From Nitzschia sp. DOCU1 (lineage: Eukaryota > Bacillariophyta > Bacillariophyceae > Bacillariales > Bacillariaceae), in the NCBI GenBank assembly GCA_951394045.1, contig OX595999.1, positions 1 to 64,000 on the forward strand: a stretch of DNA of 64,000 bases, read 5' to 3'. The notes beneath the pieces are model-generated. The model had not been told where the DNA came from, searched no databases, and saw only the letters and a program-made list of their open reading frames with translations. Within the stretch, counting starts at the first letter, position 1. Each line of letters begins with the position of its first letter. Below are positions 33,075 to 44,007 of the stretch, in pieces. The position numbers and the translations under genes are program-made.

Positions 33075-34217
33075 ATGACTACTCGGTGGAGGACAGCCAC
33101 GGCCATATTGCTAGTGGCAGTAGCCTTTTTGCAAGAAAATGCTCTAGTCAAAGCGTTAGCGGGTAGTGGATTTCAAAAGAAGAAGAGGTCCGGGTATCGA
33201 GTGGACGACTCGTTATCGACCCAAAATTTTATTCAGCATCTTGTAGACGTCGAGGAATACGAAGGCCTGGAAGCTGTGGATGTGGGGTTTGACAATGCCA
33301 ATCTTCGTGGTCTTTGGGCCAAGTCGGCGTTTGCAAAAGGCGATTACATTTGTGCCGTCCCCTTTGTTTCGACGATTTTGTTGGACGAAACTTTTTATCC
33401 CAGCAATAGCAATACAGAAGAAGAGGTGACAGTCGATATGCAGGAACTCGCAGTATCGAGACTTGAAAACTCGGTAAAGTTTCTGGAACGTGTCCTACCC
33501 AGCCCCAAGAAACTCGAGACTCTTTATAGGCAATGTTTGCCCTTGTCTCTAGAGGACATTCACTTTTCGCCCACTCCCGACTTTTGGACTCGTGCTGAAA
33601 TTCAAGAGCTACAAGTTCCTAACATAGTCCAAGAACTACTGGAAAGGCGGAATCAAGCACAAGACCGGGCCAACAGTCAATTTTCAGAGATGGAACTCTT
33701 GCAGGCTCTCTGGGTGGTCCGCTCCCGAGCCTTTACGACACTCAAAAAGGCAGTAAGCCTAGACGTGACGGACGGAACAACTTCAGAAGGATTGATGCAA
33801 CGATGCGTGTTGATTCCCTTTTTGGATCTCCTGAATCATTCGCAGGCTTCCAATGCTCAGCTGGAAACCGTGGAAACCAAGGAATATGATGAATCATTTT
33901 ATGCTTTAGTGGCGAAACGACCTATTAAGAAGGGAGAGCAATTGACCATTTGTTACGGCACGGGCGAGGAAGCCTCGTGGGAAATTTACACCAAGTATGG
34001 ATTTTGGCCCAAGGGGCACGAAAAGAATGATTTGGGGCTGTTTCCAAAGCTCCCAGAACCACCCCAGTGGACGACGACGCTGCAACAAGACTTGGATGAA
34101 CTAGCCTTGCTGCAACGGAGCGGCCCATCTCCTGGCAACGCTCGACAAGGCATTTTGGACTTTAGAATTCGCATGAAACGCATCGAGGAGCAACTGGATG
34201 CACGTAGCGCAACATGA
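33075..34217 (+). CDS. SET-domain protein lysine methyltransferase (LSMT/SETD-like)
   Basis: A single exon of 380 residues. The N-terminus is signal-peptide-like (hydrophobic about residues 8-28, ending KALAG), so entry to the secretory or plastid route is likely. The split SET fold is visible: an opening LRGLWAKSAFAKGDYICAVP near residue 76, the long helical insert, PFLDLLNHS near 250, then KRPIKKGEQLTICYG and a C-terminal GFWP. The NH(S) and ICYG motifs are the AdoMet/substrate elements of the Rubisco large-subunit methyltransferase, SETD3 and SETD6 group. The C-terminal substrate-binding domain is short. A plastid protein target is plausible but not shown. Confidence 0.88.
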   Translation: MTTRWRTATAILLVAVAFLQENALVKALAGSGFQKKKRSGYRVDDSLSTQNFIQHLVDVEEYEGLEAVDVGFDNANLRGLWAKSAFAKGDYICAVPFVSTILLDETFYPSNSNTEEEVTVDMQELAVSRLENSVKFLERVLPSPKKLETLYRQCLPLSLEDIHFSPTPDFWTRAEIQELQVPNIVQELLERRNQAQDRANSQFSEMELLQALWVVRSRAFTTLKKAVSLDVTDGTTSEGLMQRCVLIPFLDLLNHSQASNAQLETVETKEYDESFYALVAKRPIKKGEQLTICYGTGEEASWEIYTKYGFWPKGHEKNDLGLFPKLPEPPQWTTTLQQDLDELALLQRSGPSPGNARQGILDFRIRMKRIEEQLDARSAT

Positions 34218-34875
34218 CGAGGGCGACGTTCGCTCTGGCACGGTCAGGTTTTAGAATAGTCGGTCGGTCGGTGCGGTCATAGGTCATGTGGAGCTGCTCA
34301 ATCGAACAATGTCGGTACGATCTCAAACGACCATTCAGTGTTGGACGCTTTTGTGAATCGGACATAGACTTTCTGCACCAGAGATGAGAACTATTACTCG
34401 ACATTTTTCGCTGGCTACAAAGATAGAATGTATAGCAAGCGCGCTGTGGCGTCTACTACTACCGGTAGAGAGCGCCGTCGCGGGTAATAGGAGGTTCCAT
34501 CACTCTAGCTCTAGAGTAAGACGAGAACTCGCATTCGCCTTTCTTCGCTACTAGCTACAAAGCTCGGATCTAAATCTAGAGTGCCTTAGCGTCTACTCGT
34601 GTGTCGTCGAGGATCGCGTATTAGCCTAAAAAGCAATACTTCGTGTCCAATAATACAAACTCACCACCGTTTTAGGCTCTGCCGGCGACAGCGAAACTAG
34701 GTAGATCAGTAAACACAAAGCATGTGCGTCGAACCTGTTCCGTAGCTTGCTAGCTTGCTGGCTTTGGATAAATGGATGGTGTATTCCAAAACTTGTCTGA
34801 CGCACACAAGGGTTAGCTCGTTGACAGCCGCAGTCGCTGGCAGATCGAATCGCGGCAATGGACGACCCCAGTCTC
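34218..34875. other. Intergenic stretch between convergent genes
   Basis: No gene is seen. It contains a CTACCGGTAG palindrome at 34459-34468. Confidence 0.5.
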
Positions 34876-37002
34876 CTATTTACCGTCCTCCTCGCACGGA
34901 GCAGTATCATCGCACACAAAATCATCGTCCGTCACATTCGTGTGAACGAGCTTGTATTCCCAATCAACACGTGGTTCGTAACCGAACAACTTGAGGCCGG
35001 CGGCACCCTCTTGATGAAGCCAGCGACTCAATTCGGTACGATTCTCAAGCTGTGCTTTCCATTTGCCGTAGCGAGCATGGACTTCCTTGTGGGTTGCTTG
35101 TTGAAGCTGCTTTTGTTGTTCCATTTCAAATTTTAGGTTGCCTTGTTTCTGCTTCAACAAATGTTCCAAATGCGAATTCGTTTCGGAAATTTCATCTTCT
35201 TTCACGACACCGACCAAGGCCGGAGAATTGAGTTCATATTGTTTGCGCAAAGCTTTGCCAAAGTTAAGAAGCTTTTGTAGGGTTTCCGTTTGATAATCTT
35301 CTCCCATGGTTTGAACATTTTCTTGCCATGATGCGAGCTGCCTCAAAAATAGTTCGGGTTTGATGCGATAGTCCGCTAACCGACGATGATTGCCGTCTTG
35401 ATCCTTTTGTTGTTGGTCTATCTTGGCTTGCAATTCTTCCAGTTGCAATTGTTTGGCTTCCACTTCTGCCTTACGTAATTCTAGCAACCGATCCAAATCG
35501 TCGAGTTGCGCCTTGCGTTCTTTGAAGCTCCGTGGATCCAAAGCGTCCATGCCTAGAAAAGGATCATTGCGTCGTCGTTTCCGTTGTCCTATTTGAGCCC
35601 ATTGTTCTGGATGTGCGGCAAAATTGTTTTGATGTTCGGTATGAACTGTGGAAGCTCCGTGATCTTTGGTGGCCGATTTTGCCACGGTACAACAGAGTTC
35701 CTCATTGGACATGCTACTTCCGACAAAGTCGGCCAGAGCTTTCAAACACGTAAACTTGGACGAAGGATCCATCAAATCTTCCGTACGTAATACCATATAA
35801 TCGAACTCCTTGTCATGTCGTCGTTCATTACCGTTGGACCATCGTTCATGTACATGCGTATTCCAATCATTCCACAACTGCATACCACGAACGGGATACA
35901 AGTCTCCCTGAAACTTTTTCGAGCGTTCTTGATAATCCAGCGGGTAGGTAGCATTGTAAAATTTGAGTACAGGACTTTGATTATTCGACAGGGCAATGTC
36001 ACGTCCACTTAAAAGAAGACCAATAGAAAGAAGGGCGCCGACAGGAATGAAAATCGTGAGTACTTGCTGCTTCTAGCTAGCTCAAAGCACCCATTAAATG
36101 ATGCCCCGTACTTACTCTCGAACAACATGCAAAAACTTTGTGGGGCCCATGAATTTTGCCAAAATGGGCATGACCAACATGGAAATGGGAGCCTTAAAGG
36201 CAAAGGCCACCCCCATAGCCATTGGGTGCACGCCAGCAACGCTTCTTTGCCCCCCTCGTGGACCTCCACGTACCAACAGTTGCTTGCCATTTTCAGCAAA
36301 CTTTGGCGGACCATACATGACTCGGTTGCGTCGTTGTCCTTCGGCATATCTGATAGCGACACTCTTCAATAGTTTTCCGATTTCGCGAGAAACAATATGT
36401 TGCGTCACGTCGTCCAAATCGTCCCAAGTATAGCCCAGAGTACCATTGGTAGCCCCTAAAACAGTCGTAATTAATTTGGGCCATCCCAACTTGGCAAACA
36501 TGGCACTCCCATGAATATCAAAGGTTTGTGGATCATCGGCTACAATTACAACGCCCATTTTCTTGAGGATATCCACTACCGCTCGCGTCCCACTTCCATC
36601 CGAACCTCCCACCACTAGAACGGGCAATGCATTTGACGATTGACGTTGTTGAGGCAGAAAGAAATCCTTGTCCAAAGTATATTGTGCCATGCGATGCTTG
36701 TCGTTTCCCCAGGGTGAATCAGCGGTCCCTGAGCCGACCATGCCAAAGAAGTGAAGGGCACCGAAAATTTGAAGGCCCAGCCAGAATGCCACCAACGTGG
36801 CAATGATCAAAGATAATTGCTCTTTTCGTCTAGAAGACAGGTATCGATTGGTGCGGACATTTCCAGTTGTCGTCGTCGTCGTCGTCGTGGTCAGTAGTTT
36901 CTTGTTGTGGCCGTTATTATGGCCAATGCCGCCGTTTTGTTTTGCCATTTCAGGAGAAGCAGCCGTGCCAGGCCGACGATGAAGAGGCGTGGGAATGCCC
37001 AT
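34876..37002 (-). CDS. Type II membrane sulfotransferase with coiled coil
   Basis: Two exons, 37002-36116 and 36007-34876, give 672 residues. I chose the ATG at 37002 (MGIPTPLHRR); the frame is open to 37374 but that part looks like leader sequence. There is one membrane helix (about 62-86) after a basic start, typical of Golgi sulfotransferases. The 5'-phosphosulfate loop region is LVVGGSDGSGTRA (about 129-141). The 3'-phosphate motif VRDGRDIALS spans the splice junction (294-303), which strongly supports the intron. Residues about 450-570 are Gln/Glu/Lys-rich coiled coil. The enzyme would transfer sulfate from PAPS to a glycan or protein in the secretory pathway. It lies 2.3 kb from the PAPS-making fusion. 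Confidence 0.88.
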
Positions 37003-37463
37003 GGCAAAAAAATGTGCCGGACTTCTGTCTGCAGCGAGTGGGGGGGGGATAGAGAGCGACAATGCAATCAATAATAACAACAAGAGATCATGGCGGGACG
37101 AATGATCAACGATGATGATAACAATGGAGACACATGTGCTCAAAAGCGAAGGATGTGTTTTGGGAGAGCCCATAACCTGTTTGTGAATCCGTTTATTCGA
37201 AATCTGAGGGGCATAATTAACCATTGTCACGCTCGCAACAAGCTCCGACCTTGCCGGCCGACATACAGACACATACGTATGCGGAGAAGAGGTGCACGTG
37301 GCAACATTTGATGCCAACGTACGTGTCATGGATCCCCACGAAAGAAGGGTGCGAATGCAAATCTGCCGCCACAAAATAAATGAACTTTTTTCGTTTCACG
37401 TTGTAGTAGTGTTCCTTTGGATTGATATCTTGTTATTACAACAACAAACGAAAAGACTGAACC
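37003..37463. other. Divergent intergenic region
   Basis: This is the upstream region shared by the sulfotransferase (minus) and the RRM gene (plus). A G8 run lies at about 37041-37048. No gene is seen other than the open leader of the sulfotransferase frame. Confidence 0.5.
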
Positions 37464-38057
37464 ATGAGTAAAGAAGAAGAAGCAGAGAAAAAGCCTACTA
37501 CTTTGGCGGAAGCGGATGATGCTGATGGTGACGAGGACGCCTCGTCGGACGACTCTGAGGACTACGATGACAGCGATAGTGATGGTGACGACAACGACGA
37601 CAACGTCGATGACGCTGCTGGGGGTGAAAAACGCAAGGCTGCAACTAACAATGACACCAAAGAAAAAGAAGATGCAAGTCCACCGAAAAAGGCTCGAATC
37701 GCCATGCCACCGGCCGTTGCTCAAAGTCTTTTGGATGTCGACGAATATACTCTAGATGAACCGCCCGCGTCAGAAAATACCGATGATGATCGCATTGATA
37801 CTCCTTGCATTATACTGTTTGGTTTGCATCCTTTGATTAGAGAACCCCCTTTGAAGAAAATGTGTGAAAAATATGGCCAAGTCAAAGTATGTGGCGTCCG
37901 ATCGGCCTTTGCCAGTCGCTATGGACATGTCGAATATGCTTCGGTTGAAGAAGCCAAGGGCGCTTATCGCGCATTAAATGGCGCCAAACTACTTCATAAA
38001 CCCATTTTGGTGCAGCCCTCCAAACCAGCAGTACCAGCAACGGCTGCTGTCAATTAA
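37464..38057 (+). CDS. RNA-binding protein with single RRM
   Basis: A single exon of 197 residues. Residues 1-75 are strongly acidic (Asp/Glu/Ser, many GD and DD steps), followed by a basic patch with KRK and PKKAR that may be a nuclear signal. The C-terminal half is one RNA recognition motif: CIILFGLHPLI acts as RNP2 and YGHVEYAS as RNP1, followed by EEAKGAYRALNGAKLL. The RNP1 is weak at its first position. It could be a splicing or ribosome-assembly factor; nothing in the neighbourhood decides this. Confidence 0.85.
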   Translation: MSKEEEAEKKPTTLAEADDADGDEDASSDDSEDYDDSDSDGDDNDDNVDDAAGGEKRKAATNNDTKEKEDASPPKKARIAMPPAVAQSLLDVDEYTLDEPPASENTDDDRIDTPCIILFGLHPLIREPPLKKMCEKYGQVKVCGVRSAFASRYGHVEYASVEEAKGAYRALNGAKLLHKPILVQPSKPAVPATAAVN

Positions 38058-39027
38058 AACAAAATCAAGCCTTGTTCTGGGGGACGAAGCTGAAAGAAAC
38101 AAGCTCGCGTCGGCGACGAAGGATAGTATGTAGAAGCAAAGAGTGCTCTCTAATTTTTTCATTCTCGGAATATTATATTGTAACATCAGTACTGGAAAAA
38201 GGAAAGATCGCTATAGTCTACTGCAGGTTCAGCAGTCCTAGTCGCGGATAATAGTACAACGGGGGTCGGAAAATTAGAAACGTCGTCAATACTTTGATTT
38301 GTCAGGGACGACTGTAGAGTGGGGTAAAGCGAATTGTCATTGCTACTCTAGCTTGTCAATCATAGTCTGACGGTCAGCAAGAAAATTAGAGTCCTTGTAG
38401 CTACTCTAACAATCGGGACTAGTTGAGTAATCTGATTGCCACTACTACTCGAGCTTGTCGGCCAGATACCTAGAGTCATTGCATCTACGCTTATCTTGTC
38501 GACCAACGACCCGGTCCAGCAAGCAAGAACTGGTTGCGTATACGAAGTCGTCACTGCTAATCAAGCTTGTCAACCAGAGACTGGTATCGTGACAAAGCCT
38601 CAAAATGATGACGTTCATCGGGATCTGGGCCCAAACGACGATTCAAACCTTTACAAAAGAACTCTAGTAGTGCTACTCTGCTGCTCGTAGGGTGCGAACT
38701 AACATAAAATTACAAAAGGAATGGAAAGCCTCTGAAAAAGGCATCTGGGTGAAGTATATTTGGTACGAACCCCATCCGTAGTTTGGATCGTCGTATGGAC
38801 GCCAAAGGCTTGCGAGTATCTGGAGTTGCCAATGTTTTGGTTTGTTCTGTCAAAAGCAGGGCGCCTAGCAGTAGGCATGACCATCAACATGGCCTGTTCA
38901 AGCCTTGAATAGCCCCAAGGCTAGCGAATCACGCCTGGAACTACCCTGAATTAGTAGCCGTAGGGGCGAGAGGCCGACAGCCGATCGCATGGAGGTCAAA
39001 GTTTTTGAAGAAACAACGATGTCCAAT
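38058..39027. other. Intergenic stretch with degenerate repeats
   Basis: No gene is seen. Between about 38330 and 38600 a motif of the form CTACTC(T/G)AGCTTGTC plus ACCAG/GTC blocks recurs three or more times in diverged form. Confidence 0.5.
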
Positions 39028-40360
39028 CTATTCGCCAATGCGAGCCCGCTTGGAGTCGTCGGAAATCGCATTCATTTCAGCTTCCCGTTTGGCGTTGCTA
39101 CTACAACTTGTAGTTGCAAGAACCTTGTTGGCATTCATTTGGTCCTTCCATCGAAGGAATTCCACCAAGGGAAACAAAATGGTATCATGGATCGACAAGA
39201 AATACCATAATGAGGTAGCATCCCGTCCTTCATTGAGTTGACCCAAAAACTTGGCCAGCTTTTCACGAGTAGGATTTCTCAACAAATCGCCACGATTGGC
39301 TTGGTTCAATTCAATCAAGGAATTGAATTTGCCTTGAAAAGAATCATTGTCCTAATAGTAGAAGAAGGGTGGAATGTTGTGAGGGGGGTATTCAAGAGAG
39401 TGGAAGCTAGCTGTTTGATCCGTTTGGGATCATCGTAGTAGCAGTACTTACCACCATGACGGTACACCACAAATCGTAATTGCGCTCGAGCGCTTGCAAA
39501 ATAGCCGCATAGCCTTGATCCGTAATGCCTTCGTTTTGTCTCAAGTCGAGCGACGTTAAAAACGAATTGGTCGTCAAGGCCTTGGCGAGAGTTTGGCAAG
39601 TCGCATTGTCCATGTTCATACTTCGCAATGCCAAATCTTGGAGCGTCGTGGAATTCTGGCACAAGTCCAACAAACACTTTTGACTGACCACACTTTTGAC
39701 AGCCTCGGCTGGGCTCGTTCGATTCTGTTGCTTTTGAGAAATGGCGAGACTCCGTAAATTGGACATTTCAATGCATTGCGCAATGGCTCCATCCAAAATA
39801 CCCCCAGTCGCTGGGGCCGTACTAACTGTCGAAGCGGAATGATCGTCCACTCCCCCTTCATTGTTTGGCGAAGGCTGAAATGAATTGGAGGCAGCAGTAG
39901 TGGATTCCTCGTCTACTACCAGACCGGTAATTCGAATTTCTTCTAGCGATTCGGAAAGACTTTCAAAGACATCGGAAAGCATTTGGACCTGAGCCGACGT
40001 CCGTAGCTGAAGCCTCTGTAAATCCAAATTAATGAGATTGCGAGCCCGGGGCAAACTACTCAACAGAGCTTCGGTCTGCACCGTTCCATTGTCCTTGCGG
40101 GGCACATAGCCGTCGCTAATGATTAAGGTTCGTAAGCTCTCCAAACCACAAATCAATTCAAACAAATCATCTTGCTCTGAAACCATGCTGAGGAATTCAT
40201 GCCCCACTTCGACTCGCTGAATGCTCCAATTATGAGGAAGGACGTTCATCAAGTTCTGCAGAAAGAGGTCAAAGGTCTGTCGATCTCGAAGCGTCTCGTT
40301 GATGAACAAATACAAAGCATCGAGCTTGTTCTCCTCGATTCGTTCCAGTAAAGAGTCCAT
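39028..40360 (-). CDS. Leucine-rich-repeat-like protein
   Basis: Two exons, 40360-39452 and 39351-39028, give 410 residues with a GTAAGT...TTAG intron. The start is the ATG at 40360 (MDSLLERIEENK); earlier codons have no ATG. The chain contains leucine-spaced segments such as LESLRTLIISDG, ARNLINLDLQRLQL, STTLQDLALRSMNMDNATCQ and NSFLTSLDLRQNEGITDQGYA. These match the RNase-inhibitor-like (NLR/Ran-GAP style) LRR pattern common in diatoms. The C-terminus is helical and ends in a KRAR-type basic patch. No membrane segment is seen. Such proteins usually bind other proteins; no partner can be named. Confidence 0.82.
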
Positions 40361-41550
40361 GGTATCTATAGCTATTGACAATGTCCTTCTTAGAGAGAGA
40401 GGTTCCCGGAGCGTTGTTCTTGCGATGATATTCTTTCAGTTCTCTTTGTGCTCTTCCTATTGCAGGAGTTTGCAATTGTATCACAATCCAAGTTCGGGCA
40501 CAAAGAATACTCTCGCGCTACAGAGGTCCGCCGCGGTGTGCTTGCCGCCAGGTTCGTCTATGATACACCGGTAGAGAGACACAATAGCAATGTGAATCAG
40601 AGAAGGCGGCAAGGAAGGATCGGTCGTTACCCCCGCGAAAAGCGGCGTCGCAATCCCCGGACCCGTCAGCTTGACGGACAAGGAGGAAACCATGACGTTG
40701 ACCTTTCTTACCTTGTTAAGTCTTTCGGGTCCCAGCGAGCGCACCAGAGAACCCAATGCAGAGCCGACGATAAGGTTTTGTCTTCCAAAAAAGAGATAGA
40801 GGCAGCCATTCGAAGCCGCTGGAAGCATATGCATGTCTGACGCAGGTCGGCTGCTCCCGGATGTCGAGACAACTGATGCGTTTGTGGCGACTGACGTGTG
40901 CTCTATTATCTGTTTCGCTCGAGCGGTTCTATCTATCTTCAGAGGTACAGAAGTGTACCGAATGTCCAAGAACGAAAGCGTCATTCTTTTACTTAACGAC
41001 ATTTGGCGGCGTCTCACCATTCTTCCCATTGACAAAGTTGAACTTTAGCCGCCACGATCTTGTGATTCAGTCGGTTTAGTCAATTCATAAAGGACTATCG
41101 TCGCGTTCCGTGTGTCAGAAGTACGTTGTCAAGGATTTTGCAGGTACAGAATTCCCATTGACATTCTTTGGAGAATATTTTGTCCATTGTACTTTTGCGA
41201 TGCTATGCCCTAGCGGAAGAAGGCCGAAACTGAAGCTTGACTTCAACTAGCGAAAATTCTATTCCAATAGCAATCCGTGAGAATTTCCCGCCAAAAAGGT
41301 AGTGCCCTTGCGAGTGTGATGCTGCCCGACGTCACCGAACGCATTTATGCAAGAAAATGAAGCAGGAAAGTTTTCCTTGGATTGGGAAGGAAGCATACCA
41401 GCTTTGCGTTCGCCGCCTTCATCGATTTTCGATACAAAATTGCAAAGTAACTATCTTTCGTTCGATTTCTATCGACGGACCGAACAAACTATTCTGGCTC
41501 CCTCCATTAGATCTCGATCTTACAAATTTACAAGCACAGCGATCATCACC
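40361..41550. other. Intergenic stretch, no clear gene
   Basis: Frames of 130 and 184 codons overlap on opposite strands at 40448-41035, but neither has recognisable features or a supported start. A hypothetical gene here cannot be excluded. Confidence 0.4.
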
Positions 41551-42072
41551 ATGTATAGCCTGTTCGAGACCCCAAGAGACCATCAACAAGACGTACACAG
41601 ATCCTTGTCGCCTCCCCCGCCCAGGAGAACTGCGCCGAGGGCTGTGTATGATTGGGATGTCCCCAAACGGACAAAGTATCCTGCTGGTACTACTCCCGCC
41701 CTGGATAGTTGCTCTGAGACATCATCAGATTCGGATAGCAGCAATGACGAGGAGGAGGGCAATGACGTTTTTGTCAAGCCATGGGATCTCGGGCTCGTCG
41801 ACACCTTCCCCGCTTTGCCCCCATCTTCTGCTTTTGATGAAGAGGAACGAAGAGCAACAAGGCACCAGATTCTTCCTGGGATACCCCTTCCACTTCCATC
41901 GTCACTGCGACTTCGTCCTCGGGTCAAATTAACGGGATGCTCCATCCCGCCTGTCTCACCAAGAAGGCCCTCGTTGCCTGGCTTCAGTGCGCCTTCTGTA
42001 ATTGATCTAGGCTGCTTTCATCATGAAGACGAATCTTCTAACAACAAGCGAAGAAGATTGGTTGAAGACTAG
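41551..42072 (+). CDS. Hypothetical Pro/Ser-rich acidic protein
   Basis: An ATG in good context (ACCATGT) at 41551 gives 173 residues starting MYSLFETPRDHQQD. The frame extends upstream to another ATG at 41347 (241 residues). The product has a proline-rich start (SPPPPRR), a Ser/Asp/Glu-rich middle (SSDSDSSNDEEEGND), Pro-Leu-rich segments and a C-terminal NNKRRR basic patch that may be a nuclear signal. No family is recognised. Composition is that of a disordered diatom protein, so coding status rests on frame length and context only. Confidence 0.5.
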   Translation: MYSLFETPRDHQQDVHRSLSPPPPRRTAPRAVYDWDVPKRTKYPAGTTPALDSCSETSSDSDSSNDEEEGNDVFVKPWDLGLVDTFPALPPSSAFDEEERRATRHQILPGIPLPLPSSLRLRPRVKLTGCSIPPVSPRRPSLPGFSAPSVIDLGCFHHEDESSNNKRRRLVED

Positions 42073-42945
42073 ACTGGAGACGGTGTCCTATACAGCAGCA
42101 CTCTAGCAGCAGTAGAAAGAGTCCGATGGCGATGATCGGTTGATCATCATCGTGGTCTCGTACTGCACTGCTTTCAACCCGACGCTGTGCATGGGCTGGG
42201 TTCTTACAACACGTTTATCATGCATTCCACACTTCTTGTTCTTGCATATTCTTTCTTCGTTTGGTCGAAGAAACTAGCTACAACTATGTAGTATTAGCAT
42301 CATTATCGTTATCATTTCTTCTTCGTGTCAAGCAAGTTAGTTCGTCGTTGTTTACAGGAGCGCCAGGTAGTAGCAGAGAGCAGGAGCCACCATCAATGTA
42401 CTGCGCTAGAGTACTACCAAAACTAGATACCAGCAGCAAAATGACGAGCTACCGGTAGAAGAATCTGGTCCTCCTCGTCGAGCACTTCGCTCGGCTGTTT
42501 GGTGCTCCTCCTTCCCCTTTTCAGCGGCGGCTTCCAGAAAGTCGATCAATAGCTGTATGGTACCGAATAGATAGTAAATGCCGGTAACGAGCCGACGCAA
42601 TGTACTACCGGTAGCTACTCGGTAGCTAACGACATGATGTGCTGTAGATTCTTCATCTCAAGTGGAACCAGCGACAATTCCTCGTGATCATCAGCCTCCC
42701 GAGGGCAATTGCGATGTCAGATGTGCGTGAGTGTGTCATTTATGGTTTATCTGGTGACGTGGAATCTCTACCGGGTATTGCGGCTTAGAAGTTGCGAATA
42801 GCAAACCTTCAAAGAACAATGACGTACGGCAACTGTTTCGTTCTGATTTTATTTAGTGAACGCATTTATGTTACGATGCGTACATATGCATACTACCAGC
42901 GAGGTTACGGTAGTAACGATCTGAACAATCCATCCCTCTTTCGTT
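42073..42945. other. Intergenic stretch with two CTACCGGTAG palindromes
   Basis: No gene is seen. Palindromes lie at 42449-42458 and 42605-42614. Confidence 0.5.
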
Positions 42946-44007
42946 TTAGTTCTCTTCGTCTTTCTTCTGTTGCTCTTCATCCACTTCTTCTTCACTCAAG
43001 TCGACATTGTTATGCTTCATTCCCAATCCATAATAATCCGCTGGAAGTTCTTGGGGGGAATTCCTCATTTTGAAGTCCAAAAAGCTGACCATGACGCTAA
43101 TACCTAGCGTCAACATTGTCACCGAAGGAGCCGCGGCAGCCGCTGCATCGCCTGGTGCATAGGCGATTTGGACCAAGATTTGCATCACCACAGTACAGAC
43201 CCACGCCACTAGAGTCGTGATTTGGAACTTGTGGTCCGAGGCGCCGCCATGAAGACCAAAGCTTCGCGCCATGCCAAAGATCGCGTTGAGCATTTGAATC
43301 AAACCCACTGCAATAGCAATCTCTGGAAAGTGAATCACAAACATGGCCACGACGACAGGTCCGTCGGGCAAAGGTCCACTTCCAATGTTGGCCAAAAGAT
43401 AGGCTCCCAGGAGCATTTGAGCTGTGCCCACCACCAAATTGGCAAAGCCATAAAAGGTGAGGCGTCCCGCATAGTACGAGCCGTTACGGTCGCCTGGCTT
43501 GCCCGCCTGAAAGGCATACAAGGCAAATTGACTCAGCGACAGACTACCCAAGAATCCCGTGCCATATCCGAGGATACCCAGGATTCCCATGGCACCCACA
43601 AAGCGTACATCTTGCTCTGAGGCCCCATACGCTTCAGGAAAAAAGGCTGCTCCACTTCGAGCGCCCTTTCCTACCATGGTCATGTCGGTCAAAAAGGGCA
43701 TCCACGCAGTCTGAGCCCATACCAGCAAAAATCCTGTCAAGTAAACGTGGCCAAAATCATGAACGGCTTGGAGGTACCCAGTGACCATGGAAGTCATTCC
43801 AAAGAAAATGACAAAGACGCTGGCAATCAAACTCGAAAGCCCAATGCCTTCGGACGCCGTGGTACCGTCAGGCCCCACCAAGCTAGCCAAATTAGCCATG
43901 GGGAAGACGAGGGCAGTCGTACCCAAGAGCATCATCAGTCCGCCAAGCTGGCGTTTGTCGCTTTGGAAGCGAGCTTGGCCGAGTTGTTCTTCAACAGAGG
44001 TCTTCAT
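42946..44007 (-). CDS. Eight-helix membrane protein, unassigned
   Basis: A single exon of 353 residues from the ATG at 44007 (MKTSVEEQLG); the frame is open to 44256 but that start would add non-conserved leader. About eight hydrophobic helices are visible, with Gly-rich faces (GILGILGYGTGFLG) and polar residues inside membrane segments. Two phrases, YGFANLVVGTAQMLLGAYLL and FPEIAIAVGLIQMLNAIFGM, are conserved in the damaged paralogue 1.1 kb away. The C-terminus is acidic (SEEEVDEEQQKKDEEN). I do not recognise a transporter family. It loosely recalls small acetate/succinate transporters of the GPR1/YaaH type, but the signature motif is absent. Confidence 0.8.
   Translation of the reverse strand: MKTSVEEQLGQARFQSDKRQLGGLMMLLGTTALVFPMANLASLVGPDGTTASEGIGLSSLIASVFVIFFGMTSMVTGYLQAVHDFGHVYLTGFLLVWAQTAWMPFLTDMTMVGKGARSGAAFFPEAYGASEQDVRFVGAMGILGILGYGTGFLGSLSLSQFALYAFQAGKPGDRNGSYYAGRLTFYGFANLVVGTAQMLLGAYLLANIGSGPLPDGPVVVAMFVIHFPEIAIAVGLIQMLNAIFGMARSFGLHGGASDHKFQITTLVAWVCTVVMQILVQIAYAPGDAAAAAAPSVTMLTLGISVMVSFLDFKMRNSPQELPADYYGLGMKHNNVDLSEEEVDEEQQKKDEEN

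Noticed and set aside
36112..37374. Upstream start for the sulfotransferase at 37374
   Set aside because: The added 124 residues look like translated leader. A basic start at 37002 followed by one membrane helix fits the enzyme class better.
42946..44007. Assignment of the eight-helix protein to the GPR1/YaaH acetate transporter family
   Set aside because: The helix count and hydropathy are loosely similar, but the family signature near the N-terminus is not present.
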